A stretch of 64,000 nt of DNA from positions 32,892 through 96,891 of the forward strand of contig CADCCQ010000003.1 in assembly GCA_902799955.1 (NCBI GenBank), given 5' to 3'. Of the stretch, positions 24,984-34,070 are shown one piece after another (positions within the stretch are counted from its first letter, which is position 1; every line of letters starts with the position of its first letter). The notes under the pieces were generated by a model. The model was given only the letters and a program-made list of their open reading frames with translations. It ran no database searches and was not told the origin of the DNA. This DNA comes from an uncultured bacterium (GTDB lineage Bacteria; Verrucomicrobiota; Kiritimatiellia; RFP12; UBA1067). The position numbers were made by a program, and so were the translations under genes.

Positions 24984-26184
24984 CGCGTGCGCCGCCGCGG
25001 CGCTCGCGCTCTGCGCGGGATGCGGCGGGCCGAACCCCGCCAAGGAGAAGGCACTTGGCGACACGGCGTTCAACAACAGGGACTACGCGAAGGCGCGCGA
25101 CCACTACGCGAAGGTGGTGAAGGCCGAGCCGGGCAACGTCGACGCGTCGGTGATGCTCGCGCGCTCGTGGCTCGCGATGGCCGAGGTCGAGAAGAACCCG
25201 GAGGCGCGCAAGGCGCTCGCCGACGAGGGCAAGTCCGCGCTCGCCGGCGTGCCCGAGGGGAACAAGGCCGACGCCGACGTCGTCCAGCTGCAGGCGCAGC
25301 TCGCGTACCACTCGCAGGACTACGCCGCCGCGGCGAAGCTCTTCCGCTCGCTCGCGGACGACGAGACGCTCGATGCCGTCACGAGGTCCGCCGGGTGGTC
25401 CGGCCTCGGCGTCGTCGACATCATGCTCAGCGACGCCAAGACAGACCAGTCCGAGCGCGACATGCTCTGCGACCGCGCGCGGACCGATTTCTTCCACGCG
25501 CTCCGGCTGGACAAGCGCAACGCGGCCGCTCGCTACCACCTCGGCAGGCTCTACCGCGACACGTACGGCTTCGGCGAGGCGGCCATCGAGATGTTCGAGG
25601 CGTTCGTCAGCCCCAAGATGATGCAGCAGGGGATCGACGAGCGCGTGCAGCGCGTGCAGCACGAGTTCATCAGGCAGCTCCGCGAGGAGGTCGCGAAGCG
25701 CACTGCGCAGATGCCCGGCGCGTCGAACAGGGACAAGGTCGCCTGCGCGAAGCACACGAAGAAGGCGGATGCGCTGTTCGTGCAGGGGAAGTACAAGGAG
25801 GCGGCGAGGGTGTACGAGGCCGCGCTCAAGAGCGACCCGCTCGACGCGCTCGCCGCCAAGCGCCACGCGCAGTGCCTCGTCCAGACCGCGCGCACCGACA
25901 GGGAGAAGACCGAGGCGGCGCGCGCGTACGTAAACGCGTGCACCGTCTCGCCGAAGGACGTGCAGCTGCTGAAGGAGGCGGCGGCGGTCGCGATGCGGAT
26001 GGGCAAGGCGCCGCTCGCGGCGAGGTTCTACTCGCGCGCGCTGGCGTTCGCGTCGGTCAACACCAGGGACTACACGGTCCTCGACGGGCTGATCATCTCC
26101 TTGAAGAAGGCGGGCAGGCCGAAGTCCGCCGCCGTGTACCAGAGCTACCGCGCCGCGATATCCGGGCCTGTCGCGAAACGCTGA
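24955..26184 (+). CDS. TPR-repeat lipoprotein
   Basis: 409 residues. A lipoprotein signal ends in LALCAGC (Cys about 23). The rest is helical repeats; recognisable TPR units include GDTAFNNRDYAKARDHYAKVVKAEPGN, AARYHLGRLYRDTYGFGEAAIEMFE and ADALFVQGKYKEAARVYEAALKSDP. Probably a periplasmic scaffold anchored to a membrane; no specific function is readable. ATG 24955 lies inside the end of the mutase gene. Confidence 0.83.
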   Translation: MNFSHRYALSACAAAALALCAGCGGPNPAKEKALGDTAFNNRDYAKARDHYAKVVKAEPGNVDASVMLARSWLAMAEVEKNPEARKALADEGKSALAGVPEGNKADADVVQLQAQLAYHSQDYAAAAKLFRSLADDETLDAVTRSAGWSGLGVVDIMLSDAKTDQSERDMLCDRARTDFFHALRLDKRNAAARYHLGRLYRDTYGFGEAAIEMFEAFVSPKMMQQGIDERVQRVQHEFIRQLREEVAKRTAQMPGASNRDKVACAKHTKKADALFVQGKYKEAARVYEAALKSDPLDALAAKRHAQCLVQTARTDREKTEAARAYVNACTVSPKDVQLLKEAAAVAMRMGKAPLAARFYSRALAFASVNTRDYTVLDGLIISLKKAGRPKSAAVYQSYRAAISGPVAKR

Positions 26185-26200
26185 GGGGAGGATCTCGGCC

Positions 26201-26599
26201 ATGCAGTTCCAGGGTGCGGACTACGCATTGTGCGGCGCGGCGGCGCTGTTCGTCGGGCTGGGGCTCTACAGGGGCTTCTCCGGCGTCTTCGCCTTCCTCG
26301 TCGCGTCGGTGTCCACCGCCTTCGCGAGCGTCAGGATCTGGCCGCACGTCGCGGCGCTCACCGACGTCGCGTGGCTGCGCATCGGCCTCGCCGTGTTCGC
26401 GGGCGTCGTCGTCTTCGGCGTCGTGCGCATCATAGTCAAGAAGGTCGTCAACGGTCTTCTCGACCAGCCGGTGGACGCCATCGCGGGCCTCGCGATAGGC
26501 CTGCTTTGCAGCGGAATGCTGCTTCTGCTCGCGGCGCACATGCCCGCCGTGAGGGAGTGTTCGTCGCTCGCCAGGTGGGCGGCGGCGTACGTGCAGTGA
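26201..26599 (+). CDS. CvpA-like membrane protein
   Basis: 132 residues with four predicted membrane helices (ALCGAAALFVGLGLYRGFSGVFAFLVASV; WLRIGLAVFAGVVVFGVVRIIV; AIAGLAIGLLCSGMLLLLAAHM). The Gly-rich first hairpin GLYRGFSGVF matches the CvpA family, whose members affect envelope properties and colicin V export. The GC-rich, compact frame and an upstream GGGGAGGA site support it. The family match is short, so confidence is moderate. Confidence 0.65.
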   Translation: MQFQGADYALCGAAALFVGLGLYRGFSGVFAFLVASVSTAFASVRIWPHVAALTDVAWLRIGLAVFAGVVVFGVVRIIVKKVVNGLLDQPVDAIAGLAIGLLCSGMLLLLAAHMPAVRECSSLARWAAAYVQ

Positions 26600-26700
26600 A
26601 AGGCCCCTGAAAAATTTTTGAAAATCACCCCTTGCACATACGGACAGAATTTAGTAAAATATATACCAACAAATCGTAATAACGAAGGAGACAACATAAA

Positions 26701-26967
26701 ATGGCAGGCAAGCTTGAAGATCGCGTAAGAGACATCATCGTCGAACAGCTCGGCGTCAATGCAGAGCAGGTCACGCAGGAGGCGTCGTTCATCGACGACC
26801 TCGGCGCGGACTCTCTCGACAGCGTTGAGCTCATCATGGCGTTTGAGGAGGAATTCGGCGCGGCGATTCCCGAGGAGGACGCCGAGAAGCTGACAACCGT
26901 CGGCAAGGTCGTCGAGTACCTCAAGTCAAAGGGCTACGGCGACGACGGAGCCGCCCCGGCCAAGTGA
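26701..26967 (+). CDS. acpP: Acyl carrier protein
   Basis: 88-residue four-helix carrier of fatty-acid synthesis. The 4'-phosphopantetheine site is Ser38 in [20 protein letters not shown]. The small C-terminal extension GDDGAAPAK is slightly longer than in E. coli. A weak -10 box AGTAAAAT lies at 26653-26660 and an AAGGAGA site 10 nt before ATG. Separate from other fab genes here. Confidence 0.96.
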   Translation: MAGKLEDRVRDIIVEQLGVNAEQVTQEASFIDDLGADSLDSVELIMAFEEEFGAAIPEEDAEKLTTVGKVVEYLKSKGYGDDGAAPAK

Positions 26968-26999
26968 CGTTGGGCCCGAGGCGCGAAGTCAAACGACAC

Positions 27000-27039
27000 G
27001 GCGGGCGGCCCATGCAGGGTTGCGTCCGCCTTGTTTTTT
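27000..27039 (+). terminator. Rho-independent terminator after acpP
   Basis: GGCGGGC at 27000-27006 pairs with GTCCGCC at 27024-27030 (one G-U pair), directly followed by TTGTTTTTT. Confidence 0.65.
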
Positions 27040-27139
27040 CGCAAGCCGCTTGACTATCGCGCAGGGCCGCGCCACGACGGACGAGGAAGGTCAGGTCTTT
27101 CCCAAACAGTCAGGAACAAAAAAACAAGGAGCAAAGAAG

Positions 27140-27718
27140 ATGAAAATCTCAATGAGCATGGCAGCCACGGCGGTGGCGGTTGTTGTCCTTGCCAGCGGAT
27201 GCCGCTATGACAAGGCGAACAGCGACGAGACTGGCGACGCGGATGCCGCCAAGGACCTCTCGACGCAGCAGGGCGTGGACGTCAAGGCCGACGTCGACGA
27301 GTCGGCGACGTCCGGCACCCTCGACGACCTCGCGGCGGCGGGCAAGAGCTTCAAGGACCGCGGCTACGCGCTGTGCACCGACGTGAGCTTCACCCCGGTG
27401 TACTTCGCGTTCGACGCGACGTCCATCCGTCCCGAGGAGCTTGGCAAGATCGAGGCCGTCGCGCGCCATCTGCTCGACAACCCCGACCGCGTCGTCTCCA
27501 TCGAGGGCAACTGCGACGAGCGTGGCTCGAACGAGTACAACATGTCGCTTGGCGAGGACCGCGCGATCATCATCAGCAACTTCCTCGCCCAGAACGGCAT
27601 CGCCCGCGAGCGCATGGAGACGATCAGCCGCGGCGAGACGAACCCGGCGGCGGAGGGAACCGGCGAGAGCGTCTGGTCCAAGAACCGCCGCGGCGAGTTC
27701 GTCATCTGGAAGAAGTAG
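27140..27718 (+). CDS. pal: Peptidoglycan-associated lipoprotein (OmpA-like)
   Basis: 192 residues. Lipobox LASGC puts the acylated Cys at 21. After a 70-residue acidic linker comes an OmpA-C domain with VYFAFDATSIRPEE, EGNCDERGSNEYNMSLGEDRA and the Asp/Arg pair that binds diaminopimelate. Part of Tol-Pal systems joining outer membrane to wall; the tol genes are not here. ATG 27140 follows AAGGAGCAAAGA. Confidence 0.93.
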   Translation: MKISMSMAATAVAVVVLASGCRYDKANSDETGDADAAKDLSTQQGVDVKADVDESATSGTLDDLAAAGKSFKDRGYALCTDVSFTPVYFAFDATSIRPEELGKIEAVARHLLDNPDRVVSIEGNCDERGSNEYNMSLGEDRAIIISNFLAQNGIARERMETISRGETNPAAEGTGESVWSKNRRGEFVIWKK

Positions 27719-27749
27719 GTCGCGCGCCGCGGTCGCGGCGCCAGACTGA

Positions 27750-28322
27750 ATGATGCTAGCCTTCATATTCGACAGCGTCGGCTTCGGTGAGTGGTTCGTG
27801 CTGCTCACCGTTGTCTTGATTTTTGTCGGCCCCCAGAAGCTCCCCGGCGTCGCGAAGACGATCGGCAACTACTACGCCAGGTTCCGGCGCACCGCCGAGA
27901 ACTTCAAGCGCCAGATCATGGAGATGGAGACCGAGGTCACCAAGGAGGCCGACACCATGACCGACGCGTTCCGCGTCGACGGCGACGAGTCGAAGGCTGA
28001 CCCGGCGGCGGATCCGACGGACCCGCTTGCCGAGGGCAATTCGGAAGGCGAAGGTGAAGGCGAAGGCGAAAACTACGACGACGGCATGTACGACTACATG
28101 CACGAGGACGGCTACCGCGAGGACGGCGACGACTTCAATCCCGAGGGCGAGGAGGAGGGGGCTTCCGGCGGCGACGCCGACGTGAAGCCCGACGACCCTG
28201 CGCCTGCAGTAGACGCGCCGGCTCCCGACCCCGCGCCCGCGGCGGACGCGTCGGCTCCCGACCCCGCGCCTGCGGCTCCCGCGGCTCCCGCGGCGGAGCC
28301 GCCTGCCGAGCCGAAGGAGTGA
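27750..28322 (+). CDS. tatA: Twin-arginine translocase TatA/TatB-type subunit
   Basis: 190 residues. FGEWFVLLTVVLIFVGPQKLPGVAKTIG is the membrane helix plus the hinge and amphipathic helix; the Gly-Pro-x-Lys-Leu-Pro and a Glu-like position earlier suggest TatB/TatA. The remaining 140 residues are a long acidic tail with GEGEGEGE and many APDPAPA repeats, far longer than usual. The gene is followed after 7 nt by tatC, so the pair forms the translocase. It may serve as both TatA and TatB since no other copy is in the window. Confidence 0.88.
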   Translation: MMLAFIFDSVGFGEWFVLLTVVLIFVGPQKLPGVAKTIGNYYARFRRTAENFKRQIMEMETEVTKEADTMTDAFRVDGDESKADPAADPTDPLAEGNSEGEGEGEGENYDDGMYDYMHEDGYREDGDDFNPEGEEEGASGGDADVKPDDPAPAVDAPAPDPAPAADASAPDPAPAAPAAPAAEPPAEPKE

Positions 28323-28329
28323 CGCGGCG

Positions 28330-29112
28330 ATGGCGATTACCCTCATAAAGGACCCCGACCAGAGGAACGATCCGCCGCGTCCCCTCCTTGAGCACCTGAT
28401 GGCGCTCAGGGACATGCTCATCTTCGCGGCCATATCCTGGATCATCTGCGTCATAGTCTGCGGGTGCCTCTCGCGCACGATATTCCACTGGCTCCAGAGC
28501 CCGATGGCGGCGTACGCGCAGAGCCAGGCCGACCAGGCGGGGCTGCTCGCGGCGCGAGGGCCGGTGGACGGCGTCTCCGTCGGCCTCCAGATCGCCTTCT
28601 GGGGCGGGACCGCGCTCAGCTTCCCGTTCACGATGTTCGCGATCCTGCGCTTCGTCTTCCCAGCGCTGACGAAGCGCGAGAAGGTCGTGCTGCTCACGAT
28701 CCTCGTCATAGGCACGGGGTTCTTCATCTCCGGCGTGTGGCTCGCCTACCGCGAGACGCTTCCCGTGATGCTGAAGGTGTTCAAGCAGATAAACGAGTGG
28801 ATAGGGATGAAGAGCGAGGTGTACTTCGCCTCCGACTACATGCCGGTGATCCTGAAGACGCTCTTCGCCTTCGGCCTTATATTCCAGGTCCCGCTGATCA
28901 TATTCGTCCTCGGCTGGTTCGGCGTGATATCAAGCGCCGCGCTCAGGGCGAAGCGCCGCATAGCGATCGTCATGTCGTTCGTCATCTCGATGCTCCTCAC
29001 ACCGCCCGATCCGATGAGCCAGATCATAATGGCGGTCCCGCTCTGCATTCTCTATGAAGTCGCGACCTGGGCCGTCTGGTTCAAGGAGAAGGCTTCGTTC
29101 AAGAAGGGCTGA
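28330..29112 (+). CDS. tatC: Sec-independent protein translocase TatC
   Basis: 260 residues with six membrane helices. The N-terminus (PLLEHLMALRDMLIFAAISW) matches the signal-recognition face of TatC, and FRFVFPALTKREKV-like sequence follows the second helix. Works with the TatA/B subunit encoded just upstream to export folded twin-arginine proteins. Confidence 0.93.
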   Translation: MAITLIKDPDQRNDPPRPLLEHLMALRDMLIFAAISWIICVIVCGCLSRTIFHWLQSPMAAYAQSQADQAGLLAARGPVDGVSVGLQIAFWGGTALSFPFTMFAILRFVFPALTKREKVVLLTILVIGTGFFISGVWLAYRETLPVMLKVFKQINEWIGMKSEVYFASDYMPVILKTLFAFGLIFQVPLIIFVLGWFGVISSAALRAKRRIAIVMSFVISMLLTPPDPMSQIIMAVPLCILYEVATWAVWFKEKASFKKG

Positions 29113-29114
29113 GC

Positions 29115-30440
29115 TTGAACAGGCACACTTCAATCGCGCTGGGCTTCCTCGTGCTCATCGCAATCGGCGCGGTCCTCCTCGCCGCGCCCTGGGCAAGGGC
29201 GGACGGCGAGTGGGGCGGGACTCTCCCGTCGCTCTTCACCGCCTTCTCCGCCGTGTGCGTCACCGGGCTCACCGTCGTCGACATCGGCTCCACGTACTCC
29301 TTCGCCGGGCAGATCGTCCTGCTCGTCCTCGTCGAGATCGGATGCCTCGGCTTGATGACGTGCGGCACGTTCCTCCTGATCGCGATCGGGCGGCGGCTCT
29401 CCCTGAGCCGCGAGTTCTCGCTAATGAACGCCTACGGCGTCGCGCAGGTGCAGGGCCTCAAGGGCCTCATCTGCTGGGTCGTCGGCTCGATGATGGTGGT
29501 CGAGTTCGTGGGCGCGGTCGCGCTGTACGTCCACCTCGGCGACGTCTACCAGAGCGTGTTCTACTCGATAATGGGCTTCTGCAACGCCGGCTTCTCGCTG
29601 CGCTCCGACTCGCTCGCGTCGTTCTCCGGCAGCCCGTATTTCCTCTGCGTGATGGCTATCGAGACGATCATCGGTGGAATGGGCTTTCTCGTAATCTACA
29701 ACCTCTGCACCTACCGCTTCCTGCGGCGGACGTCCGGCGGGCGCGGAAGGCTGTCGCTCCACACGCGCATCGTGCTGCGCTTCACGCTCTGGCTTCTCGT
29801 CGCGTCGTTCCTGGCGGTCCTCGTGTCGGAGTGGAACGGCGCGCTCGCGCAGTTCTCGTTCTCGAAGAAGCTCGTCGTCGGGTTCTACCAGGCGGTGACG
29901 CCGAGGACGTGCGGCTTCTCCGTGACGCCCACGGAGAGCCTGAACCCGCTCACGCGCCTGGTGTACGGGTTCCTGATGTTCGTCGGCGGCGGGCCGGGCT
30001 CCGCCGCGGCGGGCATGAAGATCACGACGTTCGCCGTCCTCGTCTACACGCTCGTCGCGATGTGCAGGGGCGAGCAGGAGACCGTGATCTCCAAGCGCGC
30101 GGTGCCGACGGCCGTCGTGCGCGAGTCGATCGTCATCGTGATGGCGCTCATCGTGTTCGTCCTCGTGGTCCTCGGGGCGCTTCTCGTCACGGAGGGCGAG
30201 GCTGTGAAGTCGGGCGCGGTCGCCTTCGACGCGCTATTCTTCGAGGCGGTCTCCGCCATAACCACCACGGGGCTCTCCGTCGGCTCAACGACCGCCGACC
30301 TCTCGGCGCACGGCAAGTACGTCATCATGGCGGCGATGTTCGTCGGTCGCCTCGGCGCGCTCACCGTCGTGATGATGATCGGCGAGCGGGAGACCACGCG
30401 CCGCGTCCACTACCCAACGGAGGAGCTGGTCGTGGGATGA
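29115..30440 (+). CDS. ktrB: K+ transporter channel subunit, KtrB/TrkH family
   Basis: 441 residues with four M1-P-M2 repeats. The selectivity-loop sequences SAVCVTGLTVV, GFCNAGFS, VTPRTCGFSV and AITTTGLSVGS are all present, along with the gate loop GGGPGSAAAGMK between helices. Start is TTG 29115, 3 nt after tatC. No regulatory KtrA/TrkA partner is in the window; it may be elsewhere. Runs to 86 nt before lepA. Confidence 0.9.
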   Translation: MNRHTSIALGFLVLIAIGAVLLAAPWARADGEWGGTLPSLFTAFSAVCVTGLTVVDIGSTYSFAGQIVLLVLVEIGCLGLMTCGTFLLIAIGRRLSLSREFSLMNAYGVAQVQGLKGLICWVVGSMMVVEFVGAVALYVHLGDVYQSVFYSIMGFCNAGFSLRSDSLASFSGSPYFLCVMAIETIIGGMGFLVIYNLCTYRFLRRTSGGRGRLSLHTRIVLRFTLWLLVASFLAVLVSEWNGALAQFSFSKKLVVGFYQAVTPRTCGFSVTPTESLNPLTRLVYGFLMFVGGGPGSAAAGMKITTFAVLVYTLVAMCRGEQETVISKRAVPTAVVRESIVIVMALIVFVLVVLGALLVTEGEAVKSGAVAFDALFFEAVSAITTTGLSVGSTTADLSAHGKYVIMAAMFVGRLGALTVVMMIGERETTRRVHYPTEELVVG

Positions 30441-30485
30441 CGAGTTTTTTTGCAATCCGCGCCACACAGGAACGGGGCTTTGTGA

Positions 30486-30491
30486 TATAAT
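30486..30491 (+). promoter_or_regulatory. -10 box TATAAT of lepA
   Basis: TGATATAATC with a T-run upstream at 30444-30450 that could be the tail of ktrB transcription. The lepA ATG is 36 nt downstream. Confidence 0.6.
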
Positions 30492-30526
30492 CTCACCAAG
30501 TACACGATGAACCGGGAAACCCGCCA

Positions 30527-32338
30527 ATGACGCTCGACAACATACGAAACTTCTGCATAATCGCGCACGTCGACCACGGCAAGACGACGCTCTCCGACCG
30601 CATCCTCGAGCTGACCCACGCGGTCAGCGCCAGGGAGCTCAAGGAGCAGACCCTCGACGCCATGGACCTCGAGCGCGAGCGCGGCATAACGATCAAGTCC
30701 CATCCCGTGTCGATGCACTACGAGGCGAAGGACGGCAGGACCTACCTCTTCAACCTCCTCGACACGCCCGGGCACGTCGACTTCGCCTACGAGGTGTCGC
30801 GCTCCATGGGCGCGTGCGAAGGCGCGCTGCTCGTGGTGGACGCCGCGCAGGGCGTCGAGGCGCAGACCGTCGCGAACACGTACTTCGCGCAGGACGCGAA
30901 CCTCGCGATCATCCCCGTGCTGAACAAGGTGGACCTCCCGGGCGCCAACGTCGAGGAGGTGAAGCGCGAGATCGAGGACGTGCTGGCGATAGAGTCCGAC
31001 GACGCGCTGCTCGTCTCCGCCAAGACCGGCGTCGGGTGCGCCGACGTCCTGGAGGCGATCGTGAAGCGCATCCCGCCGCCAGAGACCGCCGGGAAGGACG
31101 CGCCGCTGAGGGCGCTGGTCTTCGACTCCGTCTTCGACGAGTTCCGCGGCGTGATCACCTACGTGCGCGTCGTCGACGGCTCCCTCAAGGCCGGGCAGTC
31201 CGTCTCGTTCATCGGAAGCCGCATCCAGACCCCGGTCCACGAGGTCGGCGTGTTCTCCCCGAACAAGCGCCCCGTCGACTGCCTCGAGGCGGGGCAGGTC
31301 GGCTACATCGTCGGCACCGTCAAGGACCCGAGCGAGATCAAGATCGGCGACACGGTGACGACCACGAAGCTCGGCTCGTCCGAGCCGCTCCCGGGCTTCC
31401 GCGACATCCACCCGACCGTCTTCTGCGGAATCTACCCGATGTCGACCGACGAGTTCCCGAAGGTCGCGCAGGGGCTTGAGAAGCTCCACCTCAACGACTC
31501 CGCCTTCACCTTCCACCACGAGAGCTCCCTCGCGCTCGGCTTCGGCTTCCGCTGCGGCTTCCTCGGCCTCCTCCACATGGAGATCGTGCAGGAGCGCCTG
31601 AGGCGCGAGTTCAACCTCGACATCATCTCCACCTCGCCGGGCGTCGTATACAAGCTGAAGCTCAAGAACGGCGAGGAGCGCGACCTCGACAACCCGCTGC
31701 AGATGCCCGACCCGTCCGCGCTGGAGTCCATCGCCGAACCGACCCTCAAGGCGCGCATAATAACCCCGAGCGCGTCGATCGGCGACGTGATGCGCATCGT
31801 AATGGACCGCCGCGGGCTCGTCGAGGGCACCGAGACGATGGACGCCCGCCGCGTCATGCTCCACTGCATGCTGCCGCTCAACGAGATTCTCATCGACTTC
31901 CACGACACGCTCAAGTCCGTCTCCCACGGCTACGCCTCGATGGACTACGAGCCCTCCGGCTACCAGGTCTCGGACATCGTCAGGATGGACATCCTCCTCA
32001 ACGGCGAGACGGTCGACGCGTTCGCGACGATGGTCCACCGCGACAAGGCGCGCGCCAGGGGACTGCAGATGTGCAAGGCGCTCGCCGCGACGATCCCGCC
32101 CCACCAGTTCAAGATCCCTGTCCAGGCCGCCATCGGCCGCGAGATCATCGCCCGCGAGGACATAAGGCCGTTCCGCAAGGACGTCCTCGCCAAGCTCTAC
32201 GGAGGCGACGTCACGCGCAAGATGAAGGTCCTCGAGAAGCAGAAGCGCGGCAAGGCGAGGATGAAGGAGTTCGGCCACGTCAACGTCCCGCAGTCCGCCT
32301 TCATCGCCGTCCTCAAGGGGACGATAAACGAGAAGTGA
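30527..32338 (+). CDS. lepA: Elongation factor 4 (LepA)
   Basis: 603-residue ribosome-associated GTPase. Motifs: AHVDHGKTTLSDR (P-loop), ERGITIKSH (switch I), DTPGHVDFAYE, NKVDLPGA, and the C-terminal LepA-specific region with HINVPQSAF-like FGHVNVPQSAFIAVL and KMLEKQKRGKARMK-like block. Length and order match E. coli LepA. Confidence 0.97.
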   Translation: MTLDNIRNFCIIAHVDHGKTTLSDRILELTHAVSARELKEQTLDAMDLERERGITIKSHPVSMHYEAKDGRTYLFNLLDTPGHVDFAYEVSRSMGACEGALLVVDAAQGVEAQTVANTYFAQDANLAIIPVLNKVDLPGANVEEVKREIEDVLAIESDDALLVSAKTGVGCADVLEAIVKRIPPPETAGKDAPLRALVFDSVFDEFRGVITYVRVVDGSLKAGQSVSFIGSRIQTPVHEVGVFSPNKRPVDCLEAGQVGYIVGTVKDPSEIKIGDTVTTTKLGSSEPLPGFRDIHPTVFCGIYPMSTDEFPKVAQGLEKLHLNDSAFTFHHESSLALGFGFRCGFLGLLHMEIVQERLRREFNLDIISTSPGVVYKLKLKNGEERDLDNPLQMPDPSALESIAEPTLKARIITPSASIGDVMRIVMDRRGLVEGTETMDARRVMLHCMLPLNEILIDFHDTLKSVSHGYASMDYEPSGYQVSDIVRMDILLNGETVDAFATMVHRDKARARGLQMCKALAATIPPHQFKIPVQAAIGREIIAREDIRPFRKDVLAKLYGGDVTRKMKVLEKQKRGKARMKEFGHVNVPQSAFIAVLKGTINEK

Positions 32339-32659
32339 CGCGGCCACTGCGTCGCGCCGCCGCCCTCGCCGTCATTTCCTCCGTCCTGGTTGCTGGGATC
32401 CTCCCCTCGTCTCGCGTCTCATGTCCCGTGTCCAGTGTCGCATGTCCCGTGTCCAGCTTAACAAAAACCCCGTGGGGACACTCCCCGTACGTCCTGACGA
32501 AGAGGAATGATTTACGGAAGTAGTGACAACGCTGTTTTGTTGTGGTGTGGTACTTGTATGCGTACGTACTGACGAAGAGGAATGATTTACGGAAGTAGTG
32601 ACAACGCTGTTTTGTTGTGGTATAATAGACGATACATGAAAGAGAAGGGAGCAAGACGA
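32339..32659 (+). other. Intergenic region of repeat classes between lepA and uxaC
   Basis: No gene. It contains heptamers (TGTCCCG, TGTCCAG, TGTCGCA from about 32416 to 32458), a mini-palindrome GTGGGGA-CAC-TCCCCGT at 32472-32488, and two copies of the promoter cassette, listed separately. Confidence 0.85.
32491..32626 (+). repeat. Two direct copies of a promoter-bearing cassette (about 60 bp)
   Basis: Each copy reads CTGACGAAGAGGAATGATT, then ACGGAAGTAGTGACAAC, then GCTGTTTTGTTGTGG. In the first (32491-32546) the end is TGTGGTGTGG, without a -10 box; in the second (32565-32626) it is TGTGGTATAAT (TATAAT 32621-32626), making the uxaC promoter. A third copy with TATAAT is at 50680-50744. Each frame ends VLTKRNDLRK then stop. 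Confidence 0.9.
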
Positions 32660-34069
32660 ATGAAGAAGTTTCTGGACAAGGACTTCCTGCTGGACACCCC
32701 GACGGCGAGGACGCTGTACCACGGCCACGCCGCGAAGATGCCCATAATCGACTACCACTGCCACATCAACCCACGCGACATCGCGGAGGACAGGCGCTAC
32801 AAGACCATTACCGAGGTGTGGCTCGGCGGCGACCACTACAAGTGGCGGCAGATGCGCACGTGCGGCTTCCCGGAGTCCGAGATCACCGGCGCATCCGACC
32901 CGTTCGTCACCTTCAAGGCCTGGGCCGAGACCCTCCCGCGGCTCATCGGCAACCCGCTCTACCACTGGACATACCTCGAGCTCAAGAACTACTTCGGCAT
33001 CACCGAGCAACTCGACGGGAAGTCCGCGAAGAGAATCTACGACAAGTGCAACAAGGTCCTCGCCAGGAAGTCGATGTCAGTCAGGGGCATCATCGAGCAG
33101 TCGAACGTGAAGCTCATCTGCACGACGGACGACCCGGTGGACACCCTGGAGTGGCACGACAAGATCGCGGCGGACAAGACGTGCAAGGTGAAGGTGCTCC
33201 CCGCGTTCCGCCCCGACAAGGCGTTCAACGTGGACAAGAAGCCGTTCGCCGGGTACGTCAAGACGCTTGAGAAGGTCGTCGGGTTCAGGATCGCGAAGTT
33301 CGCCGACCTCCTGAAGGCGCTCGACCTGCGCATAGAGTACTTCGCGAAGAGGGGATGCTGCGTCTCCGACCACGGGCTCGACCGCGTCGTCTGCTCCGAG
33401 GCCTCGCCGAGGGAGCTCGACGCGATCCTGCGCGCGGGCCGCGCCGGGAAGGCGGTCGCCGTCGCGGACGGCGACAAGTTCCGCACGGCGGTCCTCCGGC
33501 ACCTCGCCGGGGAGTACGCGAAGCGCGGCTGGGTCATGCAGCTCCACTACGGGTGCATCCGCAACAACTCCGACGCGATGCTCTCCGCCCTCGGCCCCGA
33601 CACCGGCTTCGACGCGGTCGGCGACGCCGGCGGCGCGGAGGCGCTCGCGGGGCTGCTCAACTCGTTCGAGCGCGCCGGCACGATGCCGAAGGTCATCCTC
33701 TACTCGCTCAACCAGAACGACAACGAGGTCATGTGCTCCGTCGCGGGCAGCTTCCAGACGAACGGCTCGTTCCCGCAGCGCGTCCAGGTCGGCTCCGCGT
33801 GGTGGTTCAACGACCACAGGCTCGGCATGGAGAAGCAGCTGCGCGACTTCGCCAACCTCTCGGCGCTCGCGGGGTTCGTCGGCATGCTCACCGACTCGCG
33901 CTCGTTCCTCTCCTACGCCCGCCACGAGTACTTCCGCCGCATCCTCTGCCGCGTCATAGGAAGGTGGGTCGAGGACGGCGAGCTCATCCCCGACATGAAG
34001 TTCCTCGGCCGGGTCGTCGAGGACATCTCCTTCAACAACACCAACAACTACTTTGGATTCGGACTCTGA
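32660..34069 (+). CDS. uxaC: Glucuronate isomerase
   Basis: 469-residue isomerase turning glucuronate or galacturonate into the ketose for degradation. The metal-binding amidohydrolase-like HCH of IDYHCHINPRDIAED, TTDDPVDTLEWH, CVSDHGLDRV and the C-terminal HEYFRRILCRVIGRWVEDGE block match UxaC. Start ATG 32660 follows GGGAGCAAGACGA. uxaB/kdg genes are not here. Fits a polysaccharide-degrading lifestyle. Confidence 0.95.
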   Translation: MKKFLDKDFLLDTPTARTLYHGHAAKMPIIDYHCHINPRDIAEDRRYKTITEVWLGGDHYKWRQMRTCGFPESEITGASDPFVTFKAWAETLPRLIGNPLYHWTYLELKNYFGITEQLDGKSAKRIYDKCNKVLARKSMSVRGIIEQSNVKLICTTDDPVDTLEWHDKIAADKTCKVKVLPAFRPDKAFNVDKKPFAGYVKTLEKVVGFRIAKFADLLKALDLRIEYFAKRGCCVSDHGLDRVVCSEASPRELDAILRAGRAGKAVAVADGDKFRTAVLRHLAGEYAKRGWVMQLHYGCIRNNSDAMLSALGPDTGFDAVGDAGGAEALAGLLNSFERAGTMPKVILYSLNQNDNEVMCSVAGSFQTNGSFPQRVQVGSAWWFNDHRLGMEKQLRDFANLSALAGFVGMLTDSRSFLSYARHEYFRRILCRVIGRWVEDGELIPDMKFLGRVVEDISFNNTNNYFGFGL

Positions 34070-34070
34070 C